A stretch of DNA of 64,000 nucleotides from assembly GCA_001599595.1 (NCBI GenBank), contig BCHH01000006.1, positions 741,197-805,196 on the forward strand, in the 5' to 3' direction. Position 1 is the first letter of the stretch; every line of letters begins with the position of its first letter. The notes under the pieces are model-generated. The model was not told the origin of the DNA and made no database searches. It was given only the letters and a program-made list of their open reading frames with translations. This stretch comes from Beverwykella pulmonaria (lineage: Eukaryota > Ascomycota > Dothideomycetes > Pleosporales > Melanommataceae). Positions 32,343 to 43,145 of the stretch are shown in pieces. The translations under genes and the position numbers were made by a program.

Positions 32343-33002
32343 GGTGACTGTTTCTGTATCGACAAGTCAAGTAGCGCAGAGCTTTCGGAAGCCATCAACT
32401 CTATGTTTCGCTGGTACCATAATGCGGCTAAATGCTATGCATATCTATCCGATGTTTCGATTAAAAGCACCATTCAGTACAGCAGATGGTTTACTCGGAG
32501 CTGGACGCTCCAAGAGCTTCTTGCTCCAACATCTGTCGAATTCTTTTCCGCGGAGGGCAAACAGCTCGGGGACAGGAGTTCACTAGTGCAAGAAATTCAC
32601 GACATAACTGGAATTTCCATTCGAGCTCTTCAAGGAAGCCCTTTATCTCAATTCAACGTTGATGAGCGATTATCATGGGCCAAAGGACGCCAGGCAAAAC
32701 GCGAAGAGGACACGGCATACTCTCTGCTGGGTCTTTTCGATGTCTACATGCCGCTCATATACGGAGAGGGACGAAAAAGGGCGTTTATTCGGCTACACAG
32801 GGAGATCGAACAGTCCGCAGTCGCCAGTCCACCAACAAGATCGATGGGGGAAGTACAGTTTGACAGGTTTACGAGCTCATCCTTTCACTACTACGGCACT
32901 GGGTCCCAGTTCAACAACCTTGGCGGTACTCAGAACAACAATACAGGTAGTGGTAATCAATTCTCGGGTGCTAGTTTCAATGGGCCTGTGCATTTTCGCT
33001 GA
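32343..33002 (+). pseudogene. 5'-truncated HET-domain gene ending in an amyloid-like motif
   Basis: Coding similarity begins at 32343 (CFCIDKSSSAELSEAINSMF) in the middle of a HET domain; the first ATG in frame is 32403 (199 residues). HET landmarks are present: SRWFTRSWTLQELLAP, GDRSSLVQEIHDITGI and REEDTAYSLLGLFDVYMPLI-YGEG. The first third of the domain (LSHTWG part) is absent from the upstream DNA, and an AG acceptor precedes the homology, so either a distant exon is lost or the gene was cut there. HET proteins trigger death on non-self fusion. Residues about 158-198 carry SSSFHYYG...NNNTGSGNQF-GA-FNGPVHF, which matches the N-terminus of the NLR at 40309. The protein may be inactive as an effector because the domain is incomplete. 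Confidence 0.7.
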
Positions 33003-34952
33003 TTCTCGATGGCATGTGTTTGAAGATACTTGAGCAGAGGTTAAATGATTTAGCTGCGAAATAAATCAGATAATTTTATATGTAATTTGTTATATTTTCT
33101 GACTCTTCATCTTGCACTTGATATATTTCTATCGGAGTGCGCGGTCACGTAATATGGACGAGATAAATCAGGGACTGAGTTGATTTAGAAGCTATGGAAA
33201 TCGACGAGCATATATATCTAGCCATGACTAATCGAGACATGTGACTAAGCGCACAGTGCACGTGATATCCAAGATCATGTGGTGCACATGATATTCACGT
33301 GATATACCGTGATAATTTCTTTGAACCCAAGACTATCGAGGAAGTACCTACTCTCGGACTGTGTCACCCAACGCGCAATAACGCCTGCTTGCACTACCCA
33401 GACATCACTGTGTAGCCAACAACGAATGACAAGTACTGTGGAGAACCCACTCGCCAGCTCCTTGTTATATTTTATGGAACTATGAGGAGTCTTCCAGCAA
33501 AAGCCGTCCTCCTCTTTACGGATTCCTGTCAAAAGTCACAGGTCCACTGAAATTAGCACCAGGAAATTGGTGTCCACTGCCTTCAGTGTTGTGCTGAATA
33601 TCCCCAAGGGCGTTGAACGGTGGGGGAATAGTGCCCTAGAACTATACGCTTATCTATGCGCGGAGAGATGAGGTTGAGTTCGAGGTATGGAAGAAGGCTG
33701 TTGGTGCTGCTGTGGAGTTTTGTAGTGCACGTTTTGGAGAAAAAAGGGTCTAGGACAGCGATTGAAGTTGAAGTAAGGGAGCACATAAGCGGGACGATTG
33801 CTGTAAAGCGAGAGCGTCTAGAGGGTGACTTTTCCAGTAACAAGCACACTGGTATTTGCCGCGTGTCGTTGGTGTAAATGGATTGTTCTATTCATGGTGC
33901 ACCTCATCCACAAGAATTCTCGCGACGAGGTATCTCAGCCTCATAACATCCACCTCATGCGAGCTCATCTCATCAAGCCTCTCACGCGACGCTTGATCGA
34001 CGATTTGAATCACCCACCCGCCGTCCCTTTTAGTGTTTTTTGTTTTTGTTTTTTAGATAGCGTCTCCCAGCTTCGTGTTTTTTAGATAGCATCTCCCAGC
34101 TTCGTCTGGGTCTCCGTTCAGGCGGATCAACACCTCACTGATCGATAAAGAAGCTCTACTCTCTCTACTCTGATAGGCCTGTCTTGCCAAGCTCACGGCA
34201 AGCTTCAAGGCAAGCGCAACGCTCACGGGGCCTATCACGAGCCTGAGTACGATCGGTCAATCACGTGAGGCGAGACGAGCTCTAGCCCCCAATGCAAGCG
34301 TTCCAAAACCAAACTACCTACTTCCTGCAAGCCGGAGTGATGAATAGATGACACCTATAGTTGTCGAATGGACTTCGTACGTACGAAGCCTGTGTTCTAA
34401 ATCCTTAGCAAATCGAGTTACAATTTGTGCATCATTTCTGCGAACGAGTTGGGCAAAACTTTGTACGGGAGAAGGAGATTTGTATTACCCGTCTGGGGCT
34501 GATGTTCAAAATTTTCGCACAGGAGCACCTTTGGTGGGGAGCTGGCCACGACGAATCACACCAACGCCCAAAATTCAGCTCTCGCTACCAATCACGCCAC
34601 ATGTGACCTGGCTCACTCTATAAAAGTATAGACTCTATTCTCGGAGTGGCTCCTGCAATCGGATCAGGACCTTAGCCTCCGCCTATCAGAGGCGCACGAC
34701 GTGGACTCACTATGATTGACGGTTATGCCTGGGGAAATCCTAAACGATTTGATTTCAGCTTCGCAGTGGGGCTCTTCCACGAGGTGAACATGATATTCAG
34801 CTTCACAGATTCTATTTTCCAGCTCTTCGTACTAGGAAATGATGCACTCGCCACTGTGTACTTATAAGCAGAGCAACCCTAAACACTGGGTTCCGGTATC
34901 CATGGGCTCACAGGCGTTGAATCTATATCCACCATTTTTTTAGAGTCTTTAA
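33003..34952. other. long gene-free stretch
   Basis: No supportable gene (frames 33275-33532, 33583-33849, 33656-33877, 34348-34623 lack structure). Visible small features are several CACGTGA/CATGTG boxes (33240-33320), a 29-bp tandem duplication (34048-34105), a 16-bp perfect palindrome (34373-34388) and a TATAAGCA element at 34861 that may serve the next gene. Confidence 0.45.
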
Positions 34953-35678
34953 ATGATGCATCTAAGTCTACCATTTCTTCTTCTTTTCTACTTACTCTCT
35001 TCCCCTCTCATCTCCGCCGCCGGCGACTACGGCCCAGACACCTGTCTCGAAGGCTACGTCTGGCGCGAAGCCGTCCCCGGAGACCACATCTGTGTAACCC
35101 CTAGCACGCGCGATGCTGCCGTCAACGATAACGCCGCACAATCCGTCCGCAAGAACCCCGACGGCACCTGCAAACCCAAATTCGTATACCGCGAGGCCAC
35201 CGCTGACGACAAAGCCTGCGTGAGCCACACTCGTCGTCTCTTCACCCATCTCGACAACACCCACGGTCCAGATCGTCGCGCGAGTCTGAAGATCTGGTTC
35301 GGACAGAGCTATGAAGAATGTCCGCCTTGTCCGCCCGAGGAATGTCATGATGATGGGACTTGCACGATTTATACGTGCGATTTCTGCCGCGATGTTTTTA
35401 CGCTTGAGGGAGATCATTTCAATACCGGGACGAACAACGTCGAGATTTGGGTCCAGAGGCCAGACTCGTATAATGGGCAGATGGTCAAGCTTATGACAAT
35501 TAGTGCGGGGACGATGGATGGGAAGGTTGCAGGTGGTTTTGTGCAGAAGAGCGGGATTGGGGATCAGAGGAGAAATCAGAATGGAAGGGTTGTGAATTCG
35601 TATTTCATGGTGAGGGATCTGGTGACTACGCGGTGGTCGGAGAAGTTGTGGTTTTGGTCGGATGCGACGGGGTTGTAG
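34953..35678 (+). CDS. secreted protein with two Cys-bounded VWREA repeats
   Basis: An intronless 241-residue protein from ATG 34953 (or Met2). A strong signal peptide covers residues 1-23. Two repeats follow, CLEGYVWREAVPGDHICV (31-48) and CKPKFVYREATADDKACV (73-90), of a short two-cysteine module also found in secreted microbial proteins. A CPPCPPEEC segment comes near 126-134. The C-terminal 110 residues look like a beta-rich domain (NVEIWVQRP, GKVAGGFVQKSG). The codon usage is GC-rich compared with its surroundings, and the gene looks healthy. A role in the wall or environment is inferred; no enzyme motif seen. Confidence 0.7.
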   Translation: MMHLSLPFLLLFYLLSSPLISAAGDYGPDTCLEGYVWREAVPGDHICVTPSTRDAAVNDNAAQSVRKNPDGTCKPKFVYREATADDKACVSHTRRLFTHLDNTHGPDRRASLKIWFGQSYEECPPCPPEECHDDGTCTIYTCDFCRDVFTLEGDHFNTGTNNVEIWVQRPDSYNGQMVKLMTISAGTMDGKVAGGFVQKSGIGDQRRNQNGRVVNSYFMVRDLVTTRWSEKLWFWSDATGL

Positions 35679-36046
35679 ATGTGAACGATGCTTCTTTCGT
35701 TGTTTTCTTGAAATTGATGTCCGAGAATGATTCCGCAAACTTGGTTGTTTAAGCCTGAAGCGCCTTGCGAAGCTGTACCTATCTTCGTGAACTTCACTTT
35801 GGTGTACTTGAGAAATCGTTGAGACGAGTCTTCTCCTGGCCTAGTGCAAGCATTAGCGTGGAACTAGTACGCTTGTAGGTTAGCGCGGTCTCGCCCTTCA
35901 CGTCTCCGCCTTTTACATCGTGCCGCTTCTCAGCCTCATCTGGTTGGATTTTAAATTCCCCCGCCAGCCAACAATGGTCGCCTCAATCCCCTTCATCTTC
36001 TGCTTCTCTCACTTTCCTCCAAGGCCCCCCTAATCATCTGCCAAAA
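35679..36046. other. intergenic, promoter of the transcription factor gene
   Basis: Includes the 3' flank of the secreted-protein gene and CT-rich leader DNA (35985-36040) before ATG 36047. No other feature seen. Confidence 0.4.
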
Positions 36047-37768
36047 ATGAACTCTCAAATTGACGAATGGATCCGAAACACGGATCCGCTCAACTGCGAT
36101 CCCGCGCAGGTTGATTTCGAGACCCTCTTTGGTCAAAATGAACCCGCGCTGCCCTTCTATGGTACTTCAAGGGCGGGAGACTCTCCATTATATGATGATT
36201 GGAGCGTTTCTGGTCAAAATCATTATGCCCCACACTCTTTCGGTACTACTATGGCGGACGATCACCCCTGCTTTGACCTCGATGCGCCCTCCGTCCTCGA
36301 CACCAATCAGCCCTCTACTTGCTTCTCGAACCTGAAATTGCTAGATACACCTAAAGATTTCTCTAGCCCAGACCAGGTCATCAATCAATTTCCTTGCTTC
36401 CCGGACGTATACTTCCCAGAAGCACCCAATCACTGCCCCAGTCAAGGCCAGGAGATCGATCATTCGAGTAGTGCACCATGGAAACGAATTGTAGGGAAAG
36501 GCCCTTGTGGTAAGTACTGACTCCGATGTCTGGTAGCATCACGCAGGAGTTATTAACCTCGACAACTTAGGACACTGCCGGCGAAGGAAGATCCGGTGTT
36601 TAGAAGCACTCGAGGATCCTCAGGGTCGATGCGCGAACTGCATCCGCTTGAGGAAAGAATGTAACTTTCCCCAGGCTGGATCCCACCGCAGTTCGCAACC
36701 ACGCCTGCCTCCACATGCGATACAGCTCTTCGAAGAATGGCTCCACCAGAAGCCGTACCCATCTGCTGCTGAGTTCGAAGAGTTGGCACGTCAGACCAAT
36801 CTTCCAGTGAAGCGCGTCAGAAACTGGTTCACGAACACTAGATCTCGCAAACACCCTCCAGGTTTGAATATCCGTCCTACCATCACCTGCAAATGAAGAC
36901 TAACTCTCATGCAGACAACGCCAGCGCCCCTGCTAGAGCTGTCAGACTCTCCCGAAAAAGTCTAGAGGAACTCCAAGCGGACATTTCCAGACTTGAATCC
37001 AAAGTTCAGCCGCTGCTCGGGTCGGGATGGTATGGCGCAGGGTTCCCCAAGCCTAGCTCTGTGATTTCTACTCCCTCTTCGGGCAGCTCGCTCGGGTCAT
37101 GCAATAGTCAAGCCTCATACGCTAGCATAGTCTCTTCCACCAGCCGAAGCCGTAGACGAGGTCGCAGGAGATTCGACAGCCAGCAGGCTCCATATATCAA
37201 GCCTCAATCTAGGATGGCCAAGCCAGTAGTCCCAGCCTTTGCTTGCACTTTCTGCTGGAAAAGATTCCCCACTAGGTATGACTGGAAACGTCATGAGGAT
37301 TCAGTGCACTTGGGGCGAAAAATGTGGGTGTGTTGTCCCTCCTTCGGAGAGACCCAGCTCGACGTCTGCCCCTTTTGCGGAGCGAGTAATCCAGGCTCAG
37401 ACCACCTGAACACCCATGGGTACGATGACTGCCACAAGAAGCCAGAAGAGGATAGAACCTTCTACCGCAAAGATCATTTCTCTCAGCACATCCGAAACGT
37501 TCACAGTCCAGACCCGTACTTTGTACTTAACATAGAAGAAGCCTGGTACCGAGACCGGCCCTCGCCCGATTCTAGCGACCCTGTCCTACATTGCGGGTTC
37601 TGCGGAGAATGGCTCACTACGTACGATAGCCGTGAGACCCACCTGGCAAGCCATTTCTTAAATGATGAGCTCGGCCCGGAGACATGGCAGCCGGACAGGC
37701 TCGAGCTGGCTGAGGGCTATTCCGATCCTAGGCCCTACCGCTTTCTAGTCCGTAAGCTGGAGCGTTGA
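36047..37768 (+). CDS. transcription factor: Zn2Cys6 + homeodomain + C2H2
   Basis: Exons 36047-36509, 36571-36861 and 36915-37768 (introns 61 and 53 nt; GTAAGT and GTTTGA donors, second with CTAAC branch) give 535 residues. Three DNA-binding modules occur in one chain. The first is a Zn2Cys6-like cluster whose six Cys (154, 157, 164, 175, 178, 185) have C-x2-C-x6-C-x10-C-x2-C-x6-C spacing; intron 1 splits the codon after the first Cys. The second is a homeodomain (about 192-250) with the recognition-helix segment VKRVRNWFTNTRSRKH. The third is C2H2-type fingers (FACTFCWKRFPTRYDWKRHE and later pairs). The N-terminus is acidic and Pro/Asp-rich, suited to activation; a coiled segment LEELQADISRLES precedes the fingers. 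Reading without intron 2 would stop at 36896. Targets unknown. Confidence 0.8.
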
Positions 37769-38625
37769 GGAAAGAGGTGTCAAGATGTGTATTGTATGTG
37801 ATGTATGTACAGCTGATATATATATGACGGACTGATTAGTCAGTGGCATATCCACGTGACATTATGGTGTCCTCGGCTTACATAGTCCCACAACGTTCCG
37901 TTCACCCCACCCGTCACGATGCCTGAATTTGTCACGAGTGCAGAGAGCCGGAAGTGGAAGCTAAAATTCTGGGAAGAGTGTATAAAGAGTGTGAAAGCCG
38001 TCAAGAGCTGACTGCTCGCACGATGACTATATATACCCATGAAGGATGAGCTAGCTAGAATGGGACATATGGTAAAACACGTGATATACGCGACAGAATT
38101 CCTTATGCACGAGTACAATCCCCAAGACTCGACTCCATCTCCCCTCCTTTGACGAATTGCTGAGCCCCAGCAGAAAAGCTACATCTTTGCCAATCAGGGT
38201 CCTGGGAATTTCAGGTTGTCGGCCGGTGAGTCACATGATGTTTGCACATATGACTCACTTCCATGTTTGTTGTGACTACCTTGGCAGGCTCCTGCCGTGC
38301 CTGGTAAGACTCTAGATATTTCTTCGGTAGCTCCTCCGTAGAATCAATACAACAATTGTCACTCTCTATCTACTTCGTCACATCACGACACAGGTCATAA
38401 CCCGCCCACCACCACCGCCAGCACCACCATCGCCTGGGGGCTCTAAGTCACCTTAAACACGGAGAATTTAAAGACGTGATCTTTATAAGTTTCGTGCAGA
38501 CGTAAACCAACTACTTTTGGAAGTTGAGCTATCAGAAAACACTATTATCTCGTCAGTCCATGTAGAAGTCACCCTTCAGGATACTCTCGGCAAAGGCATC
38601 AGGAAACTTTGACAACCTCGGTCAT
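37769..38625. other. intergenic stretch
   Basis: No gene supported. Several CACGTGA boxes (37854, 38080) and an 8-bp inverted repeat GTGAGTCA...TGACTCAC (38227-38259) are visible. The minus frame 37840-38118 is unsupported. Confidence 0.4.
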
Positions 38626-39460
38626 TCTAGAGCTGGCGGCTCTATGACAGTATTACTCTTTGCACTCGTACTGTGAAGAAATTCCTTATGGTGCGTCCCA
38701 TTGTAGGGTTTCAAGAATTCGGAACTGATGAGGTTACTCCTTTCTGCCATGTGAAATTCAGAGAGATGGGTCCGGAACTCAGACTCTGACTTGAAAACCG
38801 ATTGCTGGCATTCTGGATATCTGTGGTATCGCTGCGCATGCACCAATTCCGTGCCCGGCGGGAAGCTACAAACCCTGCAGGAGACCCCGAGTTCCAAAAG
38901 ATGGGAGACGTTAAGGAGCCCCCCCATAAGCCATATATAGGCAAGCGCCTTCGGTAAACTGCAGCCAAGGTTGTCACGCAGCGCACGACTACCGTAGTTC
39001 ATTGTATTAATTAGTGGTTTCCATAGTAAAGTTATGTAATTTACGACGCACGGCACGTATGGCAACTCGTCCATTGAGTATGCGCTAACCACCCAGATGC
39101 TTGAGAAGGCGCAGTACCAAAATCTGCAGCCTGTAAACCTTGATTGTCGTTGTTTTACTGTATAACCTGCTGCTGCCCTGACGGAGGTGGTTCAAATTGA
39201 GCAAGAGGCAGCCTATATGGAGACGCGTATTGAGTAGACTCGCCCCATGAGCTTAAAGGCTGAGGAGTCGGTCGCAGGTGAGGGAGAGAGCTCCGAGACG
39301 GTAGAGGATGGCCGTTGTGCCAGTTTTGTATAGGAAATCGCTGAGGCACCGGTGCCTGAAGTATCTCAACATGCTGAGCTTGGTTTGAGGATATCTAGCT
39401 TCTAGGTTGATACGGCCCAAGGTCAACCATTGCCGCTGCGGCTTCGTGCTCTCCATCATC
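38622..39460 (-). pseudogene. C2H2 zinc-finger regulator pseudogene
   Basis: One minus frame from about 39460 to 39040 reads as a Pro/Gln-rich regulator N-terminus (DLGPYQPRS, PVPQRFPIQNWHNGHPLPSR, PLAQFEPPPSGQQQVIQ) but is interrupted by TAG or TAA codons that could each come from one C-to-T or G-to-A change. A different frame (39092-38622) continues with paired cysteines and a finger-like segment (YHRYPECQQSVFKSESEFR followed by H...H). The pieces resemble fungal C2H2 factors but cannot be joined into one open model. Confidence 0.45.
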
Positions 39461-40308
39461 GCGCGAGTTTATCAACAGCTGGGTAGACGGCTTCATCGTA
39501 AAACGCAAACGAGACACAATAATTGTATGGGCAATAGTAGAAAGAGCGATGGCAAAATAGCTAGAGAATATGATTGTTTACGCGTCGGAGCGCGAGGCTG
39601 AGGTGTCAACAATCGGTCCAACAACCCTCCAAAGGTAACTGTTATTTTTGTGGCTTTTAGGCTAATTACTTTACCGAAGGCGCTTACCTATATATGACTT
39701 ATGAGGGCTCCTTAACGTCTCTTGCGGTATCTTAGGCATCCTTGACTTTCATTTGCTGGGTGTGTGTGCACGCAGCGTGCACGCTTAGACATTTTCGGCG
39801 AAATTGTCGCCTTTTCGCCTTCTCGCCCTTCCGACTGGGAGAACAGTTATCGGTCCTCAAACGGCTTGTTTCAGGCGAGCGCGCTGCCCTCAAATGACTC
39901 GTCCTGTAGGGCGCTCGCAAACTACCTCTTCGTGTTACCTGGCTGCAACTTCTCATGTTGCCGTCCAACAGCGTCATCGTAGTTTCGCGAATCTCTCTTG
40001 GCGACGCCCAGCTACCCTCAGCCTCGTCAGCTCGGCTATAACTATTGAAGAATTTCCCGCAGGCTCGCTTCGCTGTCCTCTCCCATTCCTAGCTGACGAC
40101 TTCGCATCTTCTTGCGCATTTCCCATCCCCACTAGAGACGACCAGGGTTTGATGGCCTCCCTTTTTGCTCGCTTTCAGCATGTCATCAGAACACTAGGTT
40201 TGCGAGGAGTATTTGCCTAGTAAAGCCCTAGATCTGCCTAGCTTTGAGGTTAAGCTCACATCTATTAGACGCAACTGCAATTGTTTTAGCTTCAGCGTAC
40301 CATACACT
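39461..40308. other. upstream region of the NLR gene
   Basis: Frames 39732-40220 on both strands show no recognisable protein. GC-rich patches alternate with CT-rich DNA that could be the NLR leader. No HET- or patatin-like exon was found here, so the NLR appears to start at 40309. Confidence 0.4.
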
Positions 40309-43145
40309 ATGACGAACCCCCCAGACGTGAAATTTCAGTCGCGGCAGTGGCCTCGAGCAAGCGACGATCTTACCCTACCAAATCCGCGACCACACCCCGA
40401 GACAGAACGCTCTAGGCCGTCTTATGGGAACTCGTCCTTTCACAACTACGGCCTTCAGAGTATTCAGGACAACAATACAGGACCTGGCAATCAATTTCCT
40501 GGAGCTATATTCAATGGGTCTGTGCATTTCGGTAAGAATTCCAGTAACCTCAACATGTATGGCGAGAGTATTGATGTTGTCGTAAATTATCTGCATTGCT
40601 ATTTCTGACTATCACTTCGCACGCTGGTATTTTAACAGAGTTAAAACCACAAGCTAACTCTCCGTGAGGTCCATCATCAGCTGAACGGAGAGAGAGAGAG
40701 GTGAAGATTTTGAAGTGCCTCAAAGCATCACCATACCAAGATCGAAAAGACCGAAATCCGGATCGGGTCCCAGGGACATGCGACTGGTTCGTATCTCACA
40801 AATTCTTTCGGGACTGGGAAGAGAGCACATCATCAACAATGCTTTGGGTGTCTGCAGATCCCGGATGTGGAAAATCGGTTCTAGCAAAATACCTAATTGA
40901 TTCCGTTCTTCCGACCACAAAACCGAGAACGATATGTTACTTCTTCTTCAAGGACGACTTTGAGGACCAGAGAAGCGTGGTTAGTGCTCTCTGCTGTATC
41001 CTTCACCAGCTTTTCAAGCAGAAACGCATCCTACTCTCCGATGCGATTCTCGATCAGTTCGACACTGAGGGAGAAACCTTCACCACTTCATTTGGTGAAC
41101 TTTGGCAAACCCTTATCAACGCCGCAAAAGATAAAAATGCTGGCGAGATCGTCTGTCTTCTCGATGCGTTCGATGAATGCGAAGATCGAGGAAGGTCTCA
41201 ACTCGCTCAAAAGTTATGCCAGCTATATAGCACAAGGAAGAACTTTAATTTGAAGTTTCTCCTTACAAGCAGGCCTTATGGTGGAATTCGCCGTGGTTTC
41301 CAGCCTCTAGAGATCCCAGGGCTTCCCGTGATTCATTTGATTGGAGAAAGCGATGCTGAGATAGAAAAGATTACCCAGGAGATCGATGTTTTTATCAGAG
41401 CCAAAGTCCATGATATTGGAGCACGATTGAAGCTTACGCATGACGAGCAAGATCTTTTATTGCGAGAGCTTATGCGTGTTCCTCACAGAACGTATTTATG
41501 GGTACATCTTACGCTTAACTTGATTGAGAGCGATATCGATATCGATAAATCTGGAATAGTTAAGGCCACTTCCCAGGTCCCCAAAACAGTTGATGAGGCA
41601 TACGATAGGATCCTCTCTAAGAGCCGCAATTCTGAAAAGGCTAAGAGAATACTGCATATCGTTGTGGCAGCAGCACGGCCCCTGACTTTGACAGAAATGG
41701 CCCTGGCATTAGTTCTTCGAGAAAGTCATCGCTCCTATGGTGAACTCAATATCAAATCCGAAGATCGATTCCGTGAGGAGGTACGAGACATGTGCGGTCT
41801 CTTCGTGACGGTCATCAACTCGAGGATCTACCTGCTTCACCAAACCGCGAAGGAGTTCTTGGTTCAGAATGATAAGGTAAATTCTCCTAAAGGCACGCAG
41901 AAGCATCTCAAATGGAAACACTCCCTTCAGCCGCGAGAATCTCATCGTATTCTTACCGAGATCTGCATCTGGCACCTTCTCCTTGCAGAATTCGAGACAC
42001 ATCCTCTTGGCGAAAACGGATCCCTATCTCAATACCTTGAGGGTTATACCTTCCTTGACTACTCCGCCAAGCATTGGGCCGCCCACCTGCGCGAGTTGCA
42101 AATTAAGATACAAGACACAATGACAAAATCAATATTAAATATTTGTGATTCAAGGTCAAGGCGTTGCCTGACTTGGTTCAGAATCTATTGGACAAGTACA
42201 AACACAGATTTTCCCCAGGCGTTCACTACCCTTATGATTACATCCTATTTCGGACTGAGCACGGCAGTGAAGCGTTTGCTTAAGATGGATGGCATCAGCC
42301 TGGATCCGAAGGATCATACATATCAGCGGTCAGCGTTATCTTGGGCTGCAGGAAACGGCTTTGGCGTTGTAGTCAAGCAATTGATCAAAGGCGCCAGTAT
42401 CGGTCCGAAGTACCTTAAACTACCGTTAAGGAAGGGAGCCAAAATCGACTCAGTAGATAGAGATGGTCGAACACCATTAACATATGCTGTTTGGAATGGG
42501 AACGTGGCTGTTATCAAGCTGCTAATTAAGGCCGGGGCACAGGTAGATTTGAAGGACGGAATTGGAGGAACGCCGTTATCTTATGCTGTTGTTTACGGTC
42601 GTGGGGAAGTGATTAAGTTACTGCTTAAGAGAGGTACACGGGTTAATTTAGAGGAAGATATTAGTACGGCGCTCCTGTTTTCTGCTGCGAAGGAGCACCA
42701 TGAAGCGGTTGTTCGGCTACTGCTTGAAATGGGTAAGGTCGACGCCAACTCGAAGGATCAGGACGGGCGAACTCCGCTATCTTGGGCAGCACGGAACGGG
42801 CACGAGGCAGTAGTCAAGCTGCTGCTCGAGACAGGCAAGGTCGACCCCGACTCGAAGGATGAGTATGGACTGACACCGCTATGGTGGGCAGCAGAGAACG
42901 GACACGAGGCAATAGTCAAGCTACTGCTCGAGACGGGCAAGGTCGACGCCGACTCGAAGGATCAGAACGGACAGACGCCGCTATGGCGTGCGGCAGAGAA
43001 CGGGCACGAGGCAATAGTCAAGCTGCTGCTCGAGACGGGCAAGGTCGACGCCGACTTCAAGGATCGGGACGGACGGACGCCACTATGGTTGGCGGAACAG
43101 ATCGGGCACAAGGCCATAGTCAATCTACTACAGCAGCACCCTTAA
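40309..43145 (+). CDS. NACHT-ankyrin NLR with N-terminal amyloid-like motif
   Basis: Exons 40309-40531 and 40681-43145 (149-nt intron, GTAAGA donor, GCTAAC branch, CATCAG acceptor, phase 1) give 895 residues. The first 75 residues hold no enzyme domain but a short motif, NSSFHNYG...NNTGPGNQF-GA-FNGSVHF (41-74). A hinge (VKILKCLKASPYQDR, VPGTCDWF) leads into the NACHT NTPase: Walker A SADPGCGKS (132-140), Walker B CLLDAFDEC (233-241), and the P(K/Q)TVDEAYDRIL and LLHQTAKEF blocks. From about residue 590 to the end are ankyrin repeats; the last four are almost identical 99-bp units. In fungal NLRs the repeats sense non-self, NACHT oligomerises and the N-terminal motif templates an effector. Ankyrin units this alike evolve fast. 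The first exon could be longer if another upstream exon exists. Confidence 0.85.
42736..43130 (+). repeat. near-identical 99-bp ankyrin units
   Basis: Four tandem copies of a unit beginning AAGGTCGACGCCGACTCGAA; differences are few. The same unit is found at 2-95 in the broken paralogue. High identity implies recent unit turnover or conversion. Confidence 0.9.

Noticed and set aside
34992..35738. 248-codon minus-strand open frame
   Set aside because: Lies exactly antisense to the secreted protein gene; Arg/Pro/His-rich composition is that of a shadow frame, and the plus frame has a signal peptide and Cys repeats.
36893..37768. Separate C2H2 gene overlapping the homeodomain frame
   Set aside because: A 53-nt intron (36862-36914) with a CTAAC branch joins the two frames into one protein; ATG 36893 lies within that intron.
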